Below are positions 56,864 through 64,000 of a stretch of DNA of 64,000 bases, piece after piece (position 1 is the first letter of the stretch; the number at the start of each line of letters is the position of its first letter). Where the stretch lies: contig JAFGSJ010000027.1 of NCBI GenBank assembly GCA_016934675.1, forward strand, positions 1 to 64,000. Direction: 5' to 3'. Position numbers and translations under genes: made by a program. Below the pieces are notes generated by a model that did not search any database, had not been told where the DNA came from, and saw nothing but the letters and a program-made list of their open reading frames with translations. Source of the stretch: a bacterium. GTDB lineage: Bacteria > CSSED10-310 > JAFGSJ01.

Positions 56864-57618
56864 CGTTCATCATTCCTGCTGATGATCTGTATCTTCTTTT
56901 CTCTGATTAGATCGTGAGCCAAGGGAGTAATGATCGTTCGCTTATCAATCTCGAGCGTTTTTTTACCGGACTGGACCAAAGACTTGATCTCCGCTTCACC
57001 GATCAGATGTGTCTGCGGGGAGGTCGATCCAGTCGCATACGATTGAGATTGACTGCTCTCGTTAGCGAGCGGCTTTGACTCCGGTTGGTTTTGTTGTTGC
57101 TTCGAGACGAATCGTTGGACGATTTTGGTGACGATTTCTTCAACGGTGGGCTGAGTCCCCGATGTGACTGGTCCCCTGTATTCTCCGTCCATCTGGTCAA
57201 TTTTATTGACCCGCCTCTCATGTCGCCCACCCGCAAATGCAGTTTTCAAAAAGATATCAACGATCTTTTCAGCTTTACCAGGGCCAACAACCTGACTCCC
57301 TAAAACCAGGATATTGGCGTTGTTATGTTCGCGAGCATTATGAGCGGTATAGAGGTCATTGCACAAAGCGGCCCTGATCTGAGGTACTTTATTAGCTACT
57401 ATTGAACTGCCGATCCCCGCACCATCGATGATTATTCCCGTGGTCGCTTTTTGATTGACAACTTCCAACGCGACGGCTCGAGCAATATCCGGATAATCAA
57501 CCGTCTTTCCTTCAGAAGTACCCAGGTCTCTGATGAGATAGCCTTTTTCTTTCAGAAAACCGACAAGATGTTCTTTAAGTTTGAATCCACTATGATCAGA
57601 ACCAATTGCAATTTGCAT
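56860..57618 (-). CDS. rpiB: RpiB/LacAB-family sugar-phosphate isomerase with C-terminal extension
   Basis: A 252-residue protein; residues 1-145 form the RpiB domain (IAIGSDHSGFKLKEHL, H99 in AREHNN, GGRHERRV). Usual RpiB enzymes have cysteine in CGTGIG; here the motif is DGAGIGSS with D65 in its place, as in some atypical RpiB proteins. Residues 157-172 (PTVEEIVTKIVQRFV) form an amphipathic helix, a Gln/Ser linker follows, and the end (ITPLAHDLIREKKIQI at about 229-245) resembles a short module seen on microcompartment-linked enzymes. No shell proteins are in this window. The reaction may be isomerisation of ribose or another sugar phosphate. Confidence 0.85.
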   Translation of the reverse strand: MQIAIGSDHSGFKLKEHLVGFLKEKGYLIRDLGTSEGKTVDYPDIARAVALEVVNQKATTGIIIDGAGIGSSIVANKVPQIRAALCNDLYTAHNAREHNNANILVLGSQVVGPGKAEKIVDIFLKTAFAGGRHERRVNKIDQMDGEYRGPVTSGTQPTVEEIVTKIVQRFVSKQQQNQPESKPLANESSQSQSYATGSTSPQTHLIGEAEIKSLVQSGKKTLEIDKRTIITPLAHDLIREKKIQIISRNDER

Positions 57619-57780
57619 GATCAGACCCTTCCGCTATGAAAAATGTATGATGAGGTATCTCCACCATAGCAAAGTAAAATCAGGATGACAACCAAAAGAT
57701 ATAGTCTGCCCGCTTTGGATTACATTGTATGCCTGCATAACAACTCACAATCAAGTTCCTCATAAGTCAGGCATCTATCG

Positions 57781-60696
57781 TCAATTTTTCATGATTTTAT
57801 CGAGCCATTCTTTGGCTTTGTCGTTGGTTTGATCGAGTTCGATGGCCTTTTCAAATTCCTGACGGGCCCTGCCATAATCCTGCAACTTATAATAAACCAT
57901 ACCTAAAACGCGGTGTGCTTCAGACAAATCCGGTTCGAGTTGGACCGCTTCGAGAGCGCTTCGGATTATTCTCCGAGCCGGGACCTGTCCATCGAGATAC
58001 GCTTCAACCAAACGAGTATGATAGATGCCTTTTTTGGGGAAAAGTCGAATAGCTTCACGGAAATGATCGATTGAATCAAGTGGTTGATTATTTCTGAGCA
58101 ATTTGAGACCAGCTTGAAAAGCCATATCCGCCCTGAATTTCAATTGTTCCTCGGTTTCACCGGGCATCCGGACCGGCTGTTCTCGATCATATTGTTCCTT
58201 TGAATTCGGATTCGATAAGGTCTGATATGCTTCGTTTATTTTTAAAAATATTTCATTGACGACATCATAGGAAAGACCGACACCTGTGTTGAAAACCGTG
58301 TCCGGATGAAACTGCTTGGCCAGGTTCCGGTATGAAACCTTGATCTGTCTGATAGTCGCGTTCCGCTCAAGCTTGAGAATACTGTAATAATCACCGGTCT
58401 GGATCAATTGATAATATTCGTCAATCAGATTCTGCATATTTTCTTTAGCATCAATAGTCTTTTCAAGTTCACGCAAGTCCTGGGCACTTGCTTCTTTTGG
58501 TTGGATTTGTGATTCGGGTGAACTCGAATAGAGGGGTTGTGTTTCCTGTGCTGCGAAAGGACTCTGCGACTCGAAAGCACTATCATAGCCATGATCGAAG
58601 ACCAGGTCTTCAATACTCTGACTCTCGGGTGCAGGACCGGTCCGCGGCCCAGACCTTGAGACCGGCTCATCAGCAGTCTCAAAAACAAAATCACCCTGAT
58701 CATCCTGATGAAGTTCGGTTTTGGCCTCTTTTTCATCTTCGTCAGCCCAGACCATCGTCGGTTTGGGACGCGCGACTACCTCGACCAGCTTCATGGCATA
58801 CAAAGCATAAAAGAAAGCCTCGACATTCAAGCGACCCAGACCAAGAATTTTAACCAGTTCTCCCAGCGTTTTCCGGCCATCGAGCATTTTTATGATCTGA
58901 CGTTCGCCTTCTGTAAAATCGAAACGTTCGGTTAAGAGCTCAAAATCGTCTATTTTTTTCAAGGCCAAGTCTTCCTTGGGTAGAAATCTCTTGATTATGA
59001 TCGGGTCCTTTAACTCACGAGTTCCTTCTAAAATGATATTGGCCGTGTTGATCGAGATACTGATCTCTTGATTATCCTCGATCAATTTTTCCTGAATGAG
59101 ATAATTGCCTTTTTTCCATTGAAAAATTTCGAGGACGATTTTTTTAATCTGCAACTGCAGGGCCAGTCTTAACTGGTCTTCAGTTAAAAAACCGAGATCG
59201 AGCAGGATAGTGCCCAACTTCTTATTCGGTTTCTGACTCTGCACTCTCATGGCTTTGGTAAAGTTTTTATGGTCCAAACGTCCAATCGAAAACAAGACCT
59301 TACCAAGTTTTTCGTCCTCGAGACTGGAACGTGCAGATATAATCCGACCTTTGAGAAACAAAATGGACTTTTCAACCCCCTCGTTGTCCAAAAGTGCTTC
59401 ACCGGTAAATGAACTGCGGAAACAGGAGAACAGGATTTCAGGAAAAGGCTCGACCAGGAGATTCCCACCCGAATTCTGAATTCTGTATGATACCTCCTGT
59501 TCAAACTGCTCTTCATCCTCATCAGCGGAAAAATCATCCAGGACCGGCGTCGCGGTTGTTCTCACTTCAATCAAACCAGAAACAAGCAAGGCATACAGGA
59601 TATTACGGGCACGCCTGGTAATCAGTGAAGCCGTGTTTTCAATCACACCGAAACTCCGTGAACCATCCACTAAATCCAAGACATCCTTCTCGTCAGTCTT
59701 CAGGGAGACGTTCTGAAAACGAGTCAAAGGGTTCTGGCTTTTCTGTAAAACCGCCTCGGTTGAGGGAATGCGCTCGTCAATTCTCTTCAAAAAGTCAATC
59801 CGCCGAATACCTCCAACAATCAGGTTCGCAGTACTTTGCAGCAATTGCCAACCCATGGATTTCGGTTCTCGATGACGGATGAAATAATAATCACCTTCAT
59901 CCCATTTGAAAGCGAGATAAACAATGTCCTGAAAGAGCAGGTTCATTCCAAAGCGTATTTCCTCATCCGTAAGATACCCTAACGACCTGATCGCTGCCTC
60001 CCGGCTTTTCTTGTGCTGACGTACTTCCCTTTCCGACGTTTCATATTGCTGACCGGTTAATTTCCCGGCCTGATAGAAGTAATTGGCTAACGTCAGTTTC
60101 TTGATATTCGTTTGGGCAAAAATCAGATTACCACTTTTGAAAAATAAATTAATGCGCAATTTCCCTTTTCTTAAAACTAACTTACCCGTTTCACGCTCGA
60201 CGAATAAAAGATGGAGTAATGCCTCAATCGGTTTTTCTGCCAAACTGCCTACATAGGAGAATTTTGATAACTCGGATTCCAGAATGATATCCTCATCATC
60301 CTCATCATCTTTTGACTCAGCTTTTTTCAGATGTATCTGGATTTTTTCCAATAAGACATCCATCCGGAATGGTTTGATCAGAAATTCAGAAGCACCCAGA
60401 GTGCGTAACGCCTCCTCCTGCTGCTCCTTCTTGCGATAGACACCACTGATCATGATAATCGGAATATCCTGGCCATTTGACCGTTTCCTGATCCATTCAC
60501 AAACCTGAAAACCGTTCATTTTCGGCATCAGTATATCCAGAACGATCAAATCAAGCTCATTCTTGACGAAGGACATGCAGGCGTCCTCACCATTATTTGC
60601 CATCAGAATAGTATAACCGAACGGTTCGAGCGTTTTTTTGATCAACTCGGCAATGTTACGATCATCCTCGGCGATGAGTATAGTCTTTTTTTCCAT
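57781..60696 (-). CDS. Receiver-PATAN-PATAN-J domain-TPR multidomain protein
   Basis: A 971-residue protein. Receiver at 1-122 (D11, D12, D54, S84, K108). Two PATAN/DUF4388-like domains at about 143-380 and 415-645, each with the marker patterns LVLRKGKLRINLFFKSGNLIFAQT-like and SILFLKGRIISARSS. An acidic, Ser/Pro-rich linker follows (650-745). J domain at about 769-840 with HPD at 797-799 (AKQFHPD), and TPR repeats at 851-970. J domains stimulate DnaK; together with PATAN and TPR this implies a large scaffold or localisation system run by phosphorylation. No kinase is encoded nearby. Confidence 0.88.
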   Translation of the reverse strand: MEKKTILIAEDDRNIAELIKKTLEPFGYTILMANNGEDACMSFVKNELDLIVLDILMPKMNGFQVCEWIRKRSNGQDIPIIMISGVYRKKEQQEEALRTLGASEFLIKPFRMDVLLEKIQIHLKKAESKDDEDDEDIILESELSKFSYVGSLAEKPIEALLHLLFVERETGKLVLRKGKLRINLFFKSGNLIFAQTNIKKLTLANYFYQAGKLTGQQYETSEREVRQHKKSREAAIRSLGYLTDEEIRFGMNLLFQDIVYLAFKWDEGDYYFIRHREPKSMGWQLLQSTANLIVGGIRRIDFLKRIDERIPSTEAVLQKSQNPLTRFQNVSLKTDEKDVLDLVDGSRSFGVIENTASLITRRARNILYALLVSGLIEVRTTATPVLDDFSADEDEEQFEQEVSYRIQNSGGNLLVEPFPEILFSCFRSSFTGEALLDNEGVEKSILFLKGRIISARSSLEDEKLGKVLFSIGRLDHKNFTKAMRVQSQKPNKKLGTILLDLGFLTEDQLRLALQLQIKKIVLEIFQWKKGNYLIQEKLIEDNQEISISINTANIILEGTRELKDPIIIKRFLPKEDLALKKIDDFELLTERFDFTEGERQIIKMLDGRKTLGELVKILGLGRLNVEAFFYALYAMKLVEVVARPKPTMVWADEDEKEAKTELHQDDQGDFVFETADEPVSRSGPRTGPAPESQSIEDLVFDHGYDSAFESQSPFAAQETQPLYSSSPESQIQPKEASAQDLRELEKTIDAKENMQNLIDEYYQLIQTGDYYSILKLERNATIRQIKVSYRNLAKQFHPDTVFNTGVGLSYDVVNEIFLKINEAYQTLSNPNSKEQYDREQPVRMPGETEEQLKFRADMAFQAGLKLLRNNQPLDSIDHFREAIRLFPKKGIYHTRLVEAYLDGQVPARRIIRSALEAVQLEPDLSEAHRVLGMVYYKLQDYGRARQEFEKAIELDQTNDKAKEWLDKIMKN

Positions 60697-60943
60697 TATT
60701 GAATCAGCCCCTCTTGATCGTGTTTCAATCTCTTATTGTACACTACTCATCCGATTATTTCCAGTAGGACATTTACATTCTCAGAGAGACCGGCATACAA
60801 CAGGTCACTCGTTTTTTCCACACGTCCCGGCCTGATCGGTGTTGTGAGTCCCCCATTGGCTCCATATTATCTATTTGCAGTTTCAGGCGTAATGACATAA
60901 ACCTAACTCTGACAGAAATACTACTCAGCCCAGCGAGTCATGC

Positions 60944-63280
60944 ATGAACTATCGAGGATTTGAACTGGACCTTTTCCAGGAAGAGGCGCTTGCAAGCATC
61001 GATCATCACGAATCGGTCCTGGTGAGTGCGCCCACCGGAGCGGGAAAGACCCTGATTGCCGATTATGCGGTCGAAAAGGTCTTGGCCCATCAGGGCAAAT
61101 GTGTTTATACTTCACCTTTGAAAGCCTTGTCAAATCAGAAATTCCGGGACTTCACTTCCCTGCTTGGACAGGAAAATGTCGGGATTATGACCGGGGACGT
61201 GGTCATTCGGATTGACGCACCTCTGCTTATCATGACCACTGAAGTTCTGAGGAACATCCTGCATCGCGACCCCGGTCGACTCGATGCGGTTGAATATGTC
61301 ATTTTCGATGAACTCCATTTCCTGGCTAACGAGGACCGAGGTACGGTCTGGGAAGAATGTCTGATTCTTTTACCCGAGACTATCCGTTTTATAGGCCTGT
61401 CAGCCACAGTCAAAAATGTGGCTGAAATAGGCGACTGGCTCACTGAGATCAAAGGACATCCGGTCAAGGTCATCAAACACGATCAAAGGCCGGTCCCGCT
61501 CAAGATTCTCGGATTTACCCGTGAGACCGGACTCAGTAATCATAAGAAAATAGATGATTTCGCCCGGACTAAAATAAATAAAAACCGACGCTTGCTTCGT
61601 GAAATAACCCCTCATCAAAGTGAAAGCAGACATTCCGGTAATTTTGAAAATAAATATGCCTCTCTGTTTCAGGAAACCTCTCATCGCGATATCATCGAGG
61701 CAATAATGCCGGATTATCTTCCCTGCCTTTTTTTTATATTCAGCCGACAAGGTTGCGAAACAGCCGCTCATCAACTCACCTGCGATTTGACTTCGACCTC
61801 TGAAAAAGCGGAAATTGATATGATCGTTCAACCCCTGCTTGTGCAATATGGCGCATACGAGGCCACCTCCCGTTTGACAACTCTGCTTCGACGCGGCATC
61901 GGCTACCATCATGCCGGCCTTTTTCCCTTTCTCAAAGAAACCGTTGAAACTCTCTATGAGCGTAAATTGATTAAAGTCCTCTACTGTACTTCAACCTTTG
62001 CCCTCGGTATCAATATGCCGGCCAAAACCGTTCTGTTCGATCGTATGGTAAAATTCGACGGTAAGAAACTGCGTTATCTGACTGCACTCGAGTTTTTTCA
62101 GAAGGCAGGACGAGCCGGGCGTCGAGGACTTGACCCCGTGGGCTATGTCATCATCAACCGAAATCTCAAACGCGACACTCCCTGGCAGTCTTTACAAGAG
62201 AGCGATATCGAACCGATTCTCAGCGCATTGAACCTTTCGTATAATTCAATCATAAATCTTCTGGAAAAATATACCCTGGAGGAAATAAAAAAACTGCTGG
62301 GTGATTCCCTGTGGACCTTTCAACACCGTAACCAGATTATCCAACAGGAAGAATTGCTCAACTCATTACTGAACGATATCAATCAATCCAGTCAGATCAG
62401 CCTGGATCACGATCCGCACGAGATCGATCACCACAAGCAGACTCTCGAGCAACAATATCGGCTCTACGAGCGAAAAAGAACTGAAATTTTCAACCAGCTC
62501 CATCACACCCGACACAAAAAAACTGAATTGAGACTGGCCCGCGAAATCAATAACATCGAGAAGAAATTGCGAAACATCAGCGATGAGAAAAAAAACGTGG
62601 AGGTCCTGAATATCGTTCTCAAGGCACCACATCAGCATAAGCCCTCGAAAAAAGTCAGGAAACTGTTCACAAAACTGCGTCGGACCAAGGAACAAATACA
62701 ATACTTCCAAGATTATCTCTTCAACATCTTTCAGGAAAAGCTTCGGGTCTTGATCGATCTGGACTTTGTCAGCCAGGACCTGCAGCTCCTTTCAAAAGCA
62801 GAAATATGCAAGTATCTCTACATTCAAGAATTGTTTGTGACTGAATTACTCTACAATAATGTCCTTGATAGTCTTGATGAATTGGAATTGAATGCCCTGC
62901 TGAACTGCATCGGTCAATCCGAGCGCAAACGTGATTTGCGTAAGAGGCGGACAATCGAGCATCCCTTGAAATCAAGCCTAATGCGAAAGATCAAACATAT
63001 CCAACAAAGACTTCGCGATATAGGCGCTGATCGCTTCGATCCTCTCGAGTTTAACTTGAACTATGCTACAGTTGCCTATCTCTGGTCAAAAGGGTTTGCT
63101 TTTGCCGATATTGTCAAGGCCTCAGACTTGCAAGAAGGAGACATTATCTCTTCTTTTCGACAGACGATTGATCTACTTAAACAATTAAAGGATGTCTACC
63201 GCAACGATCCGCTAATGATCACCAGATTTAATACTTGTATCGATTGCCTTGACCGGGATGTGGTGAAAGTGGTCATCTGA
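60944..63280 (+). CDS. Ski2-like DEAD/DEAH-box RNA helicase
   Basis: A 778-residue superfamily 2 helicase. Motif I APTGAGKT (29-36), motif II DELH (122-125, in place of DEVH), motif III SAT, and motif VI QKAGRAGRRG. A long charged, coiled-coil middle (about 450-600) follows, and residues about 660-778 look like the DSHCT region (WSKGFAFADIVKASDLQEGDIISSFRQ). Ski2 and Mtr4 are eukaryotic RNA-exosome helicases; bacterial homologues (HelY in actinobacteria, others in cyanobacteria) exist. Role is probably RNA unwinding, target unknown. Divergent from the receiver-PATAN gene. Confidence 0.88.
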   Translation: MNYRGFELDLFQEEALASIDHHESVLVSAPTGAGKTLIADYAVEKVLAHQGKCVYTSPLKALSNQKFRDFTSLLGQENVGIMTGDVVIRIDAPLLIMTTEVLRNILHRDPGRLDAVEYVIFDELHFLANEDRGTVWEECLILLPETIRFIGLSATVKNVAEIGDWLTEIKGHPVKVIKHDQRPVPLKILGFTRETGLSNHKKIDDFARTKINKNRRLLREITPHQSESRHSGNFENKYASLFQETSHRDIIEAIMPDYLPCLFFIFSRQGCETAAHQLTCDLTSTSEKAEIDMIVQPLLVQYGAYEATSRLTTLLRRGIGYHHAGLFPFLKETVETLYERKLIKVLYCTSTFALGINMPAKTVLFDRMVKFDGKKLRYLTALEFFQKAGRAGRRGLDPVGYVIINRNLKRDTPWQSLQESDIEPILSALNLSYNSIINLLEKYTLEEIKKLLGDSLWTFQHRNQIIQQEELLNSLLNDINQSSQISLDHDPHEIDHHKQTLEQQYRLYERKRTEIFNQLHHTRHKKTELRLAREINNIEKKLRNISDEKKNVEVLNIVLKAPHQHKPSKKVRKLFTKLRRTKEQIQYFQDYLFNIFQEKLRVLIDLDFVSQDLQLLSKAEICKYLYIQELFVTELLYNNVLDSLDELELNALLNCIGQSERKRDLRKRRTIEHPLKSSLMRKIKHIQQRLRDIGADRFDPLEFNLNYATVAYLWSKGFAFADIVKASDLQEGDIISSFRQTIDLLKQLKDVYRNDPLMITRFNTCIDCLDRDVVKVVI

Positions 63281-63305
63281 ACCGGCATGTTTTGAAAGGA
63301 ATAAA

Positions 63306-64000
63306 ATGTTGAGAGCAGGAACACTGACATTGGCCGTGCTGTGCTGCATGCTACTCCTCTGGACAGGCATTTTTTTTACCAATTGCACTGACGATGATGA
63401 TCATGATCCGACACCTCCCTCACAAACAGCTACACCAACACCTCCACCACTCCCGGACGATATAATGTTTACTAAAACATATGGGGGACCGGCACTGGAC
63501 CAGGGGCATTTCGTGCTCGCTCTCCAGAACGGCGATTATCTGATCGGCTGCGATACACAGTCCTTTGGTTCGGGTTTATCAGATATTTACCTGGTCCGGA
63601 CTGACTTCTACGGCCAGGAAATCTGGATGTGGCCCCATACCTATGGCGGCACTCTCAATGATCATTGTGTTCAGATCATTGAACAGAACGACGGTTCTTT
63701 CCTGATTCTCGGTAATACGGAATCGTTTGGGGCCGGCTCGTTTGACGTCTATCTGGTTCAGGTCGATGCCGAAGGAGCTTATCTTTGGTCGCAAACATAT
63801 GGTGGTCCGGGGTACGATTGGGCTAACACCATCTGTGCCGACGGACAGGGTAACTATTACATCGGTGGTCAAACCAATTCTCATACCGACGGTTTTTGCG
63901 ATTTCCTGCTCTTTAAAATCGATGCCGAGGGCAATCAATTATGGCGTAAAACCATTGGCGGTGAATATGGCGAGTTTTGTTATGCACTCGATCTGACCGC
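63306..64000 (+). CDS. Exported, probably lipidated, repeat-rich protein (truncated by window end)
   Basis: The frame starts at ATG 63306, 26 bases after the helicase stop, with GAAAGGA upstream, and is still open at the right edge. It has a signal peptide (AVLCCMLLLWTGIFF), a candidate lipidation cysteine in FTNC (unusual Asn at -1), an Asp-rich stretch and a Thr/Pro linker. Then repeats of about 50-55 residues begin with TKTYGG, HTYGG and QTYGG, each containing a DIYLVRTD or DVYLVQVD strand, then W. This is like the YGG-type beta-propeller repeats found in large surface proteins. At least four repeats are visible. Confidence 0.8.
   Translation, partial: MLRAGTLTLAVLCCMLLLWTGIFFTNCTDDDDHDPTPPSQTATPTPPPLPDDIMFTKTYGGPALDQGHFVLALQNGDYLIGCDTQSFGSGLSDIYLVRTDFYGQEIWMWPHTYGGTLNDHCVQIIEQNDGSFLILGNTESFGAGSFDVYLVQVDAEGAYLWSQTYGGPGYDWANTICADGQGNYYIGGQTNSHTDGFCDFLLFKIDAEGNQLWRKTIGGEYGEFCYALDLT

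Noticed and set aside
57640-57760. Minus-strand promoter for rpiB
   Set aside because: A TACAAT box is present, but the best -35 (TTGATT) is 19 bases away; not convincing.

Overview
The window comes from the chromosome of a diderm (Gram-negative-type) bacterium of moderate GC. Diderm features are a Wza-type lipoprotein, an outer-membrane beta-barrel, a Wzc-type export pair and an AmiC-type amidase. I cannot place it in a phylum. The separate F0 gene set, receiver-PATAN proteins and propeller-like lipoprotein recall deltaproteobacterial and candidate-phylum genomes, but this is inference only. No rRNA, CRISPR array, insertion sequence or phage gene is visible.

Positions 1-31350 hold one of the most conserved blocks in bacteria: tRNA-Gly, tRNA-Thr, rpmG, tRNA-Trp, secE-nusG-rplKAJL-rpoBC, then rpsL-rpsG-fusA-tuf running into the S10, spc and alpha operons without a break (rpsJ to rplQ), followed by tRNA-Ala. 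All these genes are on the plus strand. adk and map are missing between secY and infA. Oddities are a roughly 67-residue eight-cysteine insert in RpoB that resembles the RpoC zinc finger, five TTG starts among ribosomal-protein and polymerase genes, an L10-type leader RNA before rplJ, and two hairpins before rpsH. Palindromic and direct repeats follow the tRNA-Ala gene.

Positions 31634-37959 are accessory. A flippase-like membrane protein and RidA are on the minus strand. Divergent from them is a four-gene plus-strand run: a ClpB-like double AAA+ protein without the usual pore loop and with a receiver-like C-terminus, a PflX-like radical SAM protein, a one-span membrane protein of unknown function, and dCMP deaminase. 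Positions 38132-49857 carry an envelope and polysaccharide locus behind a near-consensus sigma-70 promoter: an exported protein, a beta-barrel, a Wza-like lipoprotein, a Wzz/GumC-like protein, a BY-kinase-like ATPase with an L7/L12-like N-terminal domain, GalE, a Wzy-TPR protein, a TonB-like membrane protein and a cell-wall amidase. No glycosyltransferase is encoded here.

Positions 49888-60696 are all minus-strand: atpE, atpB, atpI and atpZ (F0 parts only), a PC4-like protein, a receiver-GAF-GAF regulator, a DHH-family protein, an alpha/beta hydrolase, a DUF72 protein, an RpiB variant with an unusual C-terminal extension, and a 971-residue receiver-PATAN-PATAN-J-TPR protein. On the plus strand at the right edge are a Ski2-like helicase and the start of a repeat-rich lipoprotein cut by the window end.

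The strongest candidates for something undescribed are the AAA+/receiver-like protein and its operon, the RpoB zinc-ribbon insert, the receiver-PATAN-J-TPR protein, the L12-like domain on the BY-kinase, and the altered RpiB.
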